From JAAYYM01 sp964638005 (GTDB lineage: Bacteria; Bacillota; Clostridia; Lachnospirales; Lachnospiraceae): a stretch of DNA of 32,161 nucleotides. This document shows positions 9,082 to 17,241 of this stretch, in pieces. Under the pieces are notes generated by a model. The model was given only the letters and a program-made list of their open reading frames with translations, made no database searches and was not told the origin of the DNA. Location: contig CAZWXS010000026.1 of NCBI GenBank assembly GCA_964638005.1, positions 1 to 32,161 on the forward strand, given 5' to 3'. Every line of letters starts with the position of its first letter. Position 1 is the first letter of the stretch. The translations under genes were made by a program, and so were the position numbers.

Positions 9082-10875
9082 ATGTTAAAAAGAAACAGCA
9101 GACTGATCAACCAAAAATTTACGGAGTTTTTTGTTGCATCCATTTTGATGGCAGCATCTATATCCTTAAGTATTATGATTGATTCCATCATTGTAGGCAA
9201 TGTATTGGGAGAAAAACAGCTTGCAGCGGTCAATCTGGTTATGCCATTGACCTTATGCTTTACTGCGGTCTGTGCGATATTCGGAATCGGGTCCTCTACA
9301 CTGATTTCTGTATTAAAGGGAAAAATGGAGCAGAAAAAGGCCGATCGTGTGTTTTCCTTATCAGGGATCGCATGGGCGTTTTTGAGTGTCATCGGAATCC
9401 TGTTGGGACTTTTCATGTGCCGTCCGATTGCCTCCTTTTTGTCAGGAGCGAGTGGGTTGGAGGATTACGTGGTTCAGTATCTGAGGGTTTATCTGGTAGG
9501 TGCTCCGTTTACATTTGCCATGCTGATTCTTCCGTATATCCTAAAATCAGATGGAAGAACGAAACTTGCATCCGTTACGCTTGTAACAGCAAATGCTGTG
9601 AATCTGATTTTAGATGTTGTCTTTATGAAGTACTGTGGGATGGGGCTGGCAGGCGGCGCGCTGGCTACGATTACCGGCTATGTTGTCGGGACGGCGATGA
9701 GCGTTACATATTTTAAGTCTCCGGAAAGATCCATTCATTTTGCAAAAGTCAAATGGACAGACTTTAAGATGTTCCGTGATATGTTTGACTATAGTATTTC
9801 TTCTTGTCTGGGACAGGGACTTATGTTTGTGAAAGTATGGATTTTCAACATGATGGCTGCAAGTCTGGAAGGTCAAAACGGCATTGTTGCATTTTCGGTC
9901 TGCATGTCCTGTCTTTCTCTTGTTTCTATGTTTATATCCGGTGGAGCGCAGACCATGATTCCGATGGTTGGATCGTTTCGAGGTGCAAAGGATCAGACAG
10001 CGGTACATCTGACCATGAAAACAACCTTGAGATTGGTACTGGTCAGCTGTCTTTTGGTTACAATCCTTTTGGAGATTTTACCACGCCAGGTGCTTGGAAT
10101 TTATGGGGTGGTAGAGGCAGAGGCAGTTCAGATAGGGATTGGAGCACTGCGGCTGTTTTCGCTTAGTTTCATCGGAGTGGGGTTCACATTTATCATGATG
10201 TATTATTTTCAGGCAATCGCAATGCCGGCGTTCTCCATGCAGATCTGTTCCTTGGACGGACTGCTGGTAGTGGTGCCGCTTGGCTGGATCCTCAGCAGGA
10301 TTATGGGACTTAACGGAATCTGGCTGGCATTTCCGTTGACCGGGATTTGTATGTTTCTCTTTATCACGATCAAAAGCAGGTATCTTGCAAAGAAATCAGA
10401 CGGACGATTGTATTCTGTATTTTTGTTTGAACAGTCAGATCAGGCAGTGAAGAAACTTGAGATGACGGTTGATGTGATGCATGCAGAGAAAAGAAAGGAA
10501 GCAGCAGTACAGTTAGCAGACTTCGTGACGGAACAGTCGGCATGGTTGGCAGCAAGACAGTCGGAAAATGCTGTGACAGAGACCGGAAAGGATGTGCAGA
10601 ATATCAAATCTGCGATTGAAGATGTGCTGTATCTGTCAGCCATGGATTATGAGGCCGCAACAGAGCATAAGGGCGGATTTGGAATAGCAGATATCATCCT
10701 GACCTGCTCAGACCGGGTGGAACTGTCTGTTGAGGATGCCGGCAGAGCACGTCAGGCCATCAGTGACGATCGGGCGACGGTGATACAAGAGCTGGGTGAG
10801 CGGCTGGAGCACAGAGGGATGAAGTACGATTGGTCTTTGATGATCGGAATGAATCATACGAGAGTTGTCATGTAG
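9082..10875 (+). CDS. MATE-family efflux transporter with C-terminal degenerate GHKL-ATPase-like domain
   Basis: A 597-residue protein. Residues 1 to about 435 form a polytopic MATE transporter (cation-coupled drug or metabolite export, cytoplasmic membrane), with repeated hydrophobic segments and the MATE-like start IMIDSIIVGNVLG. Residues about 436-597 are soluble and resemble the anti-sigma/histidine-kinase ATPase fold: an acidic helix with IEDVLYLSAMDYE near 511-524, SVEDAGRA near 550-557 where a DxGxG would be expected, and a closing GMNHTRVVM. The usual N-box Asn and G-box glycines are not evident, so ATP hydrolysis is doubtful. GGAGGAGG at 9064-9071 precedes the ATG. The gene starts 20 bases after the NRPS stop, so export of the NRPS product is the natural inference. 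The transporter call is strong; the GHKL assignment rests on pattern only. Confidence 0.88.
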   Translation: MLKRNSRLINQKFTEFFVASILMAASISLSIMIDSIIVGNVLGEKQLAAVNLVMPLTLCFTAVCAIFGIGSSTLISVLKGKMEQKKADRVFSLSGIAWAFLSVIGILLGLFMCRPIASFLSGASGLEDYVVQYLRVYLVGAPFTFAMLILPYILKSDGRTKLASVTLVTANAVNLILDVVFMKYCGMGLAGGALATITGYVVGTAMSVTYFKSPERSIHFAKVKWTDFKMFRDMFDYSISSCLGQGLMFVKVWIFNMMAASLEGQNGIVAFSVCMSCLSLVSMFISGGAQTMIPMVGSFRGAKDQTAVHLTMKTTLRLVLVSCLLVTILLEILPRQVLGIYGVVEAEAVQIGIGALRLFSLSFIGVGFTFIMMYYFQAIAMPAFSMQICSLDGLLVVVPLGWILSRIMGLNGIWLAFPLTGICMFLFITIKSRYLAKKSDGRLYSVFLFEQSDQAVKKLEMTVDVMHAEKRKEAAVQLADFVTEQSAWLAARQSENAVTETGKDVQNIKSAIEDVLYLSAMDYEAATEHKGGFGIADIILTCSDRVELSVEDAGRARQAISDDRATVIQELGERLEHRGMKYDWSLMIGMNHTRVVM

Positions 10876-10908
10876 TATCAAACTACAAAAAATCAGGAGG
10901 ATTTGAGC

Positions 10909-12267
10909 ATGAAGAATATTACAATGCAGGAAGCAACGGCACTGTTAACCGAAGCAGAGAATATGGATCGATCCGTAAGGCTGGCACTTCAGAGGGAGCG
11001 GCTGTGTGAACTGGTTTCCTATGCACGGGAGCATGCGGGCTATTTTAGAGAAGCATACAGAGACATCGATTTGGGACATCTGAGTTTGGAGAGCCTTCCG
11101 CCGGTCAGGAAAAAGGATTTGATGGAGCATTATGAGCAGTGGGTGACTGACCCGGAGATTACATACAGTGCAGTGATGTCCTACCTGAAAGAAAGCAAAG
11201 CAGAGCAATTATATCTTTCAAAATATACAGGTCTTACCACCTCGGGAACCAGCGGCGTTCCGATGCCCATGCTTAGGGACGCCTATCATAATACGATTCA
11301 CGGAGCCATGATCAACAGACGTTTTATATCCAAAAATATTTCGGCAGATATTATGAATCCATGTAATTCAAGAATTGCAAGTATTATCTATACAGATCCA
11401 AAGGTATCTTCGTACCGTTCGTTTATGAAAGCAAAAAATGCGGCCGGAGCATATGCAGACAATATGCAGGCGTTTTCCCCGGCAATGTCAGTCAAAGAAT
11501 TGGTAAGGCGGATAGACGAATTTGATCCGGATATGATTACCTGCTATCCATCAGCACTGTGTGCACTTGCAATTGAGCAGAAAAAAGGAAATCTTCATTT
11601 GCATCTGAAAGCAATTGCCTGTTCGGCAGAAGTGCTTACGGAAGAAATGTATGCTTTGTTCACGGAGACATTTCAATGTCCGGTATTGAATAATTATTGC
11701 AGTACGGAGGGCGGAGAAGCGGCTATGTCCTGCAACTGCGGACATCTTCATATCAATGAAGACTGGGTCATCATCGAGCCGGTCAATCAGGAACTGCAGC
11801 CAGTGCAAGACGCGGATGCATGGTCTGATGGTATTCTTGTTACCGATCTGAGCAATTATGTGCAGCCAATCATTCGATATCATATGAATGATCAGATTCG
11901 AATCTGTACGCATTGTAATTGTGGCAGTACATTCCCTTATATGGAAATCCGAGGTAGAAGTGGAGGCGTTGCCGAGATATGCGGAAAGACGGTCATGATT
12001 GTTAATTTGACGGTTGCATTGGAAAAGATGCCATTGGTATATACGGCACAAGTTATTCAGACTGCTCCGGATACATTGGAAATCAGGGCGGTGTGCATCA
12101 ACGAAGCGGATAGAGAAAAAGCATTTTCCATGATAGAGCGCAAGTTGAGAGAAATATTGGATTATGAGGAATGTCAGAATTATCATATTGTCTGGTCTGA
12201 AGAGGAACCATATAGAAGTAATCGAGGCGGCAAACTGCAGAGTTTTGTTGACCTTTCATCAAAATGA
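10909..12267 (+). CDS. PaaK/CapK-like adenylate-forming enzyme (phenylacetate-CoA ligase family)
   Basis: A 452-residue member of the AMP-forming ligase superfamily in the PaaK/CapK (coenzyme F390 synthetase) branch. Visible signatures are the phosphate loop TTSGTSGVPMPML, an adenine-site-like NNYCSTEGG, LVTDLSNYVQPIIRYHMND in place of the family PLIRY-GD motif, and a C-terminal RGGKLQSF lysine. Two cysteine clusters (SCNCGHLH and CTHCNCG) suggest a structural metal site, as known in some CapK-type proteins. AGGAGG at 10895-10900 is eight bases before the ATG at 10909; an in-frame TTG at 10903 is too close to be preferred. It lies 33 bases after the MATE gene and before the operon terminator, so it probably activates a carboxylic acid for, or modifies, the NRPS product. 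The substrate cannot be read from sequence. Confidence 0.82.
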   Translation: MKNITMQEATALLTEAENMDRSVRLALQRERLCELVSYAREHAGYFREAYRDIDLGHLSLESLPPVRKKDLMEHYEQWVTDPEITYSAVMSYLKESKAEQLYLSKYTGLTTSGTSGVPMPMLRDAYHNTIHGAMINRRFISKNISADIMNPCNSRIASIIYTDPKVSSYRSFMKAKNAAGAYADNMQAFSPAMSVKELVRRIDEFDPDMITCYPSALCALAIEQKKGNLHLHLKAIACSAEVLTEEMYALFTETFQCPVLNNYCSTEGGEAAMSCNCGHLHINEDWVIIEPVNQELQPVQDADAWSDGILVTDLSNYVQPIIRYHMNDQIRICTHCNCGSTFPYMEIRGRSGGVAEICGKTVMIVNLTVALEKMPLVYTAQVIQTAPDTLEIRAVCINEADREKAFSMIERKLREILDYEECQNYHIVWSEEEPYRSNRGGKLQSFVDLSSK

Positions 12268-12364
12268 TGTGATTTGTAAAGAGTGCATCGGGATTCTTTA
12301 ACATAAACTTAACGGATTGTTTGGTCTTCCTATTTTCCTTTCGCTGCTGCGGCATCGACGGGCT

Positions 12365-12402
12365 GCTCTTTCATATCGCATGGTCATGAAAGGGCATTTT
12401 TG
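12365..12402 (+). terminator. intrinsic terminator of the NRPS operon
   Basis: GCTCTTTCAT at 12365-12374 pairs with ATGAAAGGGC at 12386-12395 (10 base pairs, one G-U) around an 11-base loop. An ATTTTTGT tract follows at 12396-12403. It lies about 100 bases after the ligase stop and just before the next promoter. The rest of the 12268-12503 gap holds only that promoter and the kinase leader. Confidence 0.8.
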
Positions 12403-12428
12403 TCTGTTCATTTTGATGCATATATAGT
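12400..12428 (+). promoter_or_regulatory. probable sigma-A promoter for the kinase operon
   Basis: TTGTCT at 12400-12405, 17 bases, then TATAGT at 12423-12428. A second possible -10, TAAAAT at 12428-12433, overlaps. The -35 box begins inside the T-tract of the preceding terminator. The leader to the kinase ATG would be about 70 bases. Confidence 0.55.
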
Positions 12429-12503
12429 AAAATAGACAGCAGTGAGACCATAGGAACGTATAGATGTAAAGTAAGATGAAATCAGGAAAGAGAAGGAAGA
12501 AGA

Positions 12504-15140
12504 ATGCTTTCTGGAACAATACTGAAAGAACGCTATCAAGTGGAAAAAGTTGTCGGTCATGGCGGATTTGCGACTACTTACCGTGGGAAAGATCTGCAAA
12601 ACGGCGATGTGGTTGCTGTTAAGGAATGCAGAAATATACAGCCGAGGGAACTGGAGCGGATACGTCGTGAGGCAAGAATACTGGGAGAACTGTCCGGAAG
12701 TAAAGGAATCGTCCATATCAGAGATTACATAGAATCCGATGATGCTGCATATATCATTATGGATTATGCGGATGGGGTTACCCTGAAAGCTTATGTTGAG
12801 CAAAATGGTGCATTACAGGCGGACAGAGCCGTTGATTTATTAAAGCCGGTCATGGACTCTGTTCAGAATATACATAGTAAAGGACTGCTTCATCGTGATA
12901 TCAGTCCCGATAACATTGTGCTTGGGCCACAGGGAACCTTGAAACTGTTGGACTTCGGAGCCGCAAGAAGTGTGGTTGCCGAAGATGATCAGAAGACGAT
13001 GACGATGGTATTGAAACCGGGATATGCGCCTGAGGAGCAGTATCGCAGCCAGGAGGCACAGGGGACGTGGACGGATGTATATGCGCTGTGTGCAACATTG
13101 TATTTCTGTATCACAGGCACAGCACCGATTGATAGTCTCCAGAGGATGTATGAGGATACGTTGAAGACGCCGACCGAAATGGGGTTTGTGGTATCACGGC
13201 ATCTGGAGAAGGTGCTCATGCATGGCTTGGAATTGCGAAGTGAGAACCGGATTGCATCGATGGAGGAATTGATACAGGAACTTCTGACATCGGAAGGCGG
13301 CGTGCTTGGCTCTGAGAAGACGGTGCTTGCTCCTGAACATGCAGATGACGGTAAGTCACAGAACCGAATCCGGAGTGCGGAACAGAATACATCGCAGTCT
13401 ACAATAAAAACAGGACGCCGGCAACGCAAGAAGACGCCCAAAGCTGTGCCTGTTGGGATCCTTGTTGCCGTCTTTCTGTGTATTGTAGGCATTTTTATCT
13501 ATCGAAACGGAGAGAACGAATCCTCTGAGCTGGACGATATGTACCCTTATATTTCAGATGTGGTAATCACGCAGGAGGATATCAAACGCTTCCAAAAGAC
13601 AGAGGAACTGGAAAGCATTTCTTTTGACACCTGTGAGATTTCGGATGAGATTATGGAGCAGCTTGCCGGCCTGGAGCAGATTCATTCGCTTTCCTTTGAA
13701 GACTGCTACGGATATACATCGTATGAAATGTTGGCAGAGTCACAGAATCTGGAGAGGCTGGATGTCTCTGTGTGCGATGAGGAAGCGAAGGTCTTTGACG
13801 GGGAAGCGGCTTTTCCCGGTGAATTTCCTTATGTACAGTCTCTGCAGCTTCGTGTAAACGGGTTTGCGAGCGGTACTGATTTTCTTGTACGCTTTCCTAA
13901 TCTGGACAGTTTGTATCTATACAATTCGCGCAGTTATGATGATTATGTTTTTACAATTTCCGATATTGCATTTGTCAAGGGACTTGAGAAATTACAAACC
14001 ATTCATATTTCTGACATGCTGATTGCATCAGATGACATTTCGGCACTGGGGACATGCAAGGAGATTTCCGGTATTGAGTTAAATGATGTGGGGATTACCA
14101 ATCTGGAAGGACTGGAGCAATGTACACAACTGTACAATCTGGAGGCTTCAACAAATCAGATTACTTCTTTGGCACCGCTTGCACAGTGCGAAAGTCTGAA
14201 TTACTTAGATGTGTCCGAAAATTGCATTGATTCGCTGGAGGGATTGGAAAATGCCAATCGTTTAAGGAATCTCTATGCAGCAGGAAATCAAATCAGCAGT
14301 CTTGCTCCGCTACGGGGAAAGACGGACATTACGATACTGGATCTGTCGGACAATCAGCTGCAGTCGCTGGAAGGGTGCGAGGGATTGATCGATCTGGATC
14401 AGATCAATGTGAATTATAATCAGATCAGCGATCTTGACGGCATCGCGAACAGCACAAGTCTGACCGTATTACAGGCTAGAAAAAATATGCTGGACAGTAT
14501 TGATTTGCTGAGTGACAGATTTACGGAACTGGAGACGCTTGATGTGGCGGAAAATCAGCTTACGGATATACAGGCCGTTTCAGCATGCACCAAATTACAG
14601 ATTTTCAGAACGGATGAGAATCAGTTGACATCGCTGCACGGATTAGAGAACAAGCCGGAATTGTATGCCGTATCCGCCTGTCAGAATCAACTGACCGATA
14701 TCTCGGCACTGCAGGGCATGCAGACGATGCAATATGTGGACTTGGCAAAGAATCAGATTGTGGACATTACACCACTTGGGGCGATGACGGCAAATGATCT
14801 GGTAGTATTTCTGGAGGACAATCAGATTGCGGATATCAATGTATTACCAAAGGAAAATACCTATCGTTTCCTGTCACTGCACGGAAATCCGCTATCGGAT
14901 TATGAAGCTGCGAGCCGGTTCCTGGTAGAGACACTATATCTGCCTGATGTAACAGAGGGAGATTATCAGGTGCTGAAGTCTGCACATATGAATACGTTGT
15001 ATATGGTGGATGTAGAACTCGGAAGACAGGCAGAGCTTAAACGCGAGTTTGAGGATGAGGACTTCTATATGGACCTGCTGAGCAATGAAGAAGCAGAAGA
15101 AAACATGCAGAGCATGAGAGAGTTTCAGAGGAGTTTGTAA
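12504..15140 (+). CDS. transmembrane Ser/Thr protein kinase with leucine-rich-repeat ectodomain
   Basis: An 878-residue protein. The N-terminal Hanks-type kinase (about 10-275) has a glycine loop GHGGFATTY (18-26), catalytic Lys K40, HRDISPDN starting at H130, DFG at 150-152, and PGYAPEEQY in the activation segment. A basic and Thr/Ser-rich linker leads to one hydrophobic membrane segment at about 315-335 (VPVGILVAVFLCIVGIFIY). The remainder should be outside the cell. From about 515 to 804 there are about 13 leucine-rich repeats of roughly 22 residues (pattern L..L..L.L..N.I..L..L). The kinase is complete and should be active. The LRRs probably sense a ligand or wall component, which is inference. 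It precedes the FHA-ABC gene by 53 bases, and that FHA domain is a plausible phospho-target. GAAGGAAG lies just upstream of the ATG. Confidence 0.92.
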   Translation: MLSGTILKERYQVEKVVGHGGFATTYRGKDLQNGDVVAVKECRNIQPRELERIRREARILGELSGSKGIVHIRDYIESDDAAYIIMDYADGVTLKAYVEQNGALQADRAVDLLKPVMDSVQNIHSKGLLHRDISPDNIVLGPQGTLKLLDFGAARSVVAEDDQKTMTMVLKPGYAPEEQYRSQEAQGTWTDVYALCATLYFCITGTAPIDSLQRMYEDTLKTPTEMGFVVSRHLEKVLMHGLELRSENRIASMEELIQELLTSEGGVLGSEKTVLAPEHADDGKSQNRIRSAEQNTSQSTIKTGRRQRKKTPKAVPVGILVAVFLCIVGIFIYRNGENESSELDDMYPYISDVVITQEDIKRFQKTEELESISFDTCEISDEIMEQLAGLEQIHSLSFEDCYGYTSYEMLAESQNLERLDVSVCDEEAKVFDGEAAFPGEFPYVQSLQLRVNGFASGTDFLVRFPNLDSLYLYNSRSYDDYVFTISDIAFVKGLEKLQTIHISDMLIASDDISALGTCKEISGIELNDVGITNLEGLEQCTQLYNLEASTNQITSLAPLAQCESLNYLDVSENCIDSLEGLENANRLRNLYAAGNQISSLAPLRGKTDITILDLSDNQLQSLEGCEGLIDLDQINVNYNQISDLDGIANSTSLTVLQARKNMLDSIDLLSDRFTELETLDVAENQLTDIQAVSACTKLQIFRTDENQLTSLHGLENKPELYAVSACQNQLTDISALQGMQTMQYVDLAKNQIVDITPLGAMTANDLVVFLEDNQIADINVLPKENTYRFLSLHGNPLSDYEAASRFLVETLYLPDVTEGDYQVLKSAHMNTLYMVDVELGRQAELKREFEDEDFYMDLLSNEEAEENMQSMREFQRSL

Positions 15141-15193
15141 GATACCGCATATAGGGCAAAAAATGATAGTATAGGAAAAGCAGGGCAGCAATT

Positions 15194-16417
15194 ATGAGTG
15201 AACAAACAAAGGCAGTTCTCAACTGTTATGTACACGGCAGGCATGAGAGGGATATCAATTTGTCCGGACGGGCCGTTATAGGGAGAAGTGAGCCAAAGAC
15301 AGAACAGGATATTAAGATAGAACACATGGTGCTTTCCAAGTCGCATGGGGAATTTTATCCGGAAAACGGACACTGGTGGTATCGGGATCTGGACAGCAGC
15401 AATGGCTCCTATGTGAACGGGACGGCAGTCGAAGGTTCTTGTATCTTAAGAGACGGAGACAAGGTGTCCTATTATATGAAGGGGAGTTCGGCACCCTTGG
15501 TAGAGTGTGTGTTCTCGGAGCATGCATCCGATGAGGGCATCAAAAGGCCGACGAAAGATAGGAGAGGGCAGGCGAACCATGGTAAGAGGATGCGGGGACA
15601 GCTGCTGCAGATAGATATCGAAAAACGTGTGGCATCATTCGGACATCAGAACAAGACGTTGCTGAAGGATATCCACCTCGAAGTTGCTTCCGGTGAAATG
15701 ACTCTGATCCTGGGAGGCTCCGGCGCGGGTAAGACAACCTTTATCAATGCCGTGATGGGATATGAAAAGGCTGACGGAACAATTCGTTATGGTCAGATGA
15801 ATGTTTATGAAGACTATGAGAAGATGAAGTATGAGATTGGATTTGTACCGCAAAAAGATCTGCTGCGGGATGCGGATACTGTTTATGATACGCTCTATAA
15901 TGCAGTACAGATGAAGATGCCGGAGCAGATGGATGAACAGGATCATGTCAAACGGGTTAATGAGATTATGGATCTGCTGGGGCTTGTGAAACAGAGCGGT
16001 ACATTGGTCAAGAAGCTGAGTGGTGGACAGAGAAAGCGTCTCAGCATTGCAATGGAATTTGCCGGAGATCCACAGATATTCTTTTTAGATGAGCCGGATT
16101 CAGGTCTGGATGGGGTCATGGCGAGGACACTGATGGAGAAGCTGCGGGAAATCGCGGACATGGGAAAGATCGTTATGGTCATTACGCATGCACCGGATCG
16201 TGTGGCAGAACTGTTTCATAAGGTAATCGTGCTGGCAAAGAGCGAACAGGACGACATCGGACATCTGGTATACCATGGGTCCGTTGCGCAGGCATACAGA
16301 TTCTTCGAGACCGATTCTCTGGAGCAGATTGTGCGGCGTGTCAATCCGATTGCCGAAGGCGGCGAGGGCAGAGCAGATGAGTATATCAGAAAGTATACAG
16401 AGGAGAGCATGCGATGA
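15194..16417 (+). CDS. FHA domain-ABC transporter ATPase fusion
   Basis: A 407-residue cytosolic protein. The N-terminal FHA domain (about 10-95) keeps the phosphothreonine-binding pattern: GR at 30-31, SKSH at 48-51, DLDSSNGSYVNG at 65-76. After a linker, the ABC ATPase (about 138-365) has Walker A GGSGAGKT (174-181, K180), signature LSGGQ (275-279), Walker B FFLDEPDSGLD with D299/E300, and a switch His in VITHAPDR. ABCG-type exporters share this ATPase style. It overlaps the permease gene by ATGA, indicating coupled translation and one complex. By analogy with mycobacterial Rv1747, known to be controlled by the kinase PknF, the FHA domain probably docks a phosphorylated Thr, perhaps on the kinase upstream. 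The transported substrate is unknown. Confidence 0.92.
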   Translation: MSEQTKAVLNCYVHGRHERDINLSGRAVIGRSEPKTEQDIKIEHMVLSKSHGEFYPENGHWWYRDLDSSNGSYVNGTAVEGSCILRDGDKVSYYMKGSSAPLVECVFSEHASDEGIKRPTKDRRGQANHGKRMRGQLLQIDIEKRVASFGHQNKTLLKDIHLEVASGEMTLILGGSGAGKTTFINAVMGYEKADGTIRYGQMNVYEDYEKMKYEIGFVPQKDLLRDADTVYDTLYNAVQMKMPEQMDEQDHVKRVNEIMDLLGLVKQSGTLVKKLSGGQRKRLSIAMEFAGDPQIFFLDEPDSGLDGVMARTLMEKLREIADMGKIVMVITHAPDRVAELFHKVIVLAKSEQDDIGHLVYHGSVAQAYRFFETDSLEQIVRRVNPIAEGGEGRADEYIRKYTEESMR

Positions 16418-17223
16418 ATGCAGAAAAGCATATATCCAGAATCGAACAGGTCGGAATCTATACGAAGAAATGTTTTCGTATCTTTAAATATAAAAAGGGA
16501 TACAAAGTCTTTTTCAGCGTTGCACTCATCATGCTCCTGATCTGTGCGGTGACGGGAGATGAAATGTTCGTAGAGGCAGATGCAACGCGAAACGGCAGTT
16601 TTGCAATTATGAGTGCCTGTATCTGGATCGGAATCTTCAATTCCATCCGTTCCATCTGTAAGGAGCGGGAAATACTGAAAAGAGAGCATCGGACAGGCTT
16701 ACATATCTCAGCTTATGTCATATCGCACGGAATCTATGAAGCAGTCATTTGCTTGTCAGAGGCAGTGGTGGTACTCTTATTTGTTTTGGGATTTAATTTT
16801 GAGAATTTTCCGCAGGAAGGTGTGTTCACGGTTCCGATTTTAGACTTTTTCATTACCTACTTTTTGATCATCTTCAGTGCAGATACGCTGGGGATAGCGA
16901 TTTCTTCTGTTGTAAAGAGTGAGAATACGGCAATGACTGTGATGCCGTTTGCACTGATCATACAGTTGGTCATGTCCGGGACGATCTTTGAACTGGAAGG
17001 AATTGCGAAGGGGATATCCTACTTTACAACGAGTCGTTGGGGCATTGCTGCGATTTGTGCGGTCTCTCGTATCAACGATCTGGGATGGTTCTATTATAAT
17101 GAGGAGTATGACTCTACAGTTGCAAACCTAACAGGCCATTGGATGTATCTCATAATCTTTGCAGCGGCAGGACTGCTTATTTCTGTAGCGAGTCTGGAAC
17201 TGATCGACAGGGACAAGCGATAG
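16414..17223 (+). CDS. ABC-2 type permease partner of the FHA-ABC ATPase
   Basis: A 269-residue membrane protein with about six hydrophobic segments, typical of ABC-2/ABCG permeases. After the first membrane span, an amphipathic stretch CKEREILKREHRTGL resembles the coupling region of ABCG exporters. Hydrophobic spans follow around LSEAVVVLLFVLGF, FFITYFLIIFSADTLGIAIS, MTVMPFALIIQLVMSGTIF and the C-terminal MYLIIFAAAGLLISVAS. Its ATG lies within the stop of the ATPase gene (ATGA), so a stoichiometric complex is expected. In Rv1747 the ATPase and permease are one polypeptide; here they are split. Substrate is not predictable from sequence. No signal peptide is needed or seen. Confidence 0.85.
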   Translation: MNAEKHISRIEQVGIYTKKCFRIFKYKKGYKVFFSVALIMLLICAVTGDEMFVEADATRNGSFAIMSACIWIGIFNSIRSICKEREILKREHRTGLHISAYVISHGIYEAVICLSEAVVVLLFVLGFNFENFPQEGVFTVPILDFFITYFLIIFSADTLGIAISSVVKSENTAMTVMPFALIIQLVMSGTIFELEGIAKGISYFTTSRWGIAAICAVSRINDLGWFYYNEEYDSTVANLTGHWMYLIIFAAAGLLISVASLELIDRDKR

Positions 17224-17241
17224 ATGAGGTGAGAAGGATTT

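Noticed and set aside
11551..12186. 211-codon minus-strand frame inside the PaaK-like gene
   Set aside because: Composition is unlike a real protein and it is antisense to conserved motifs of the ligase.
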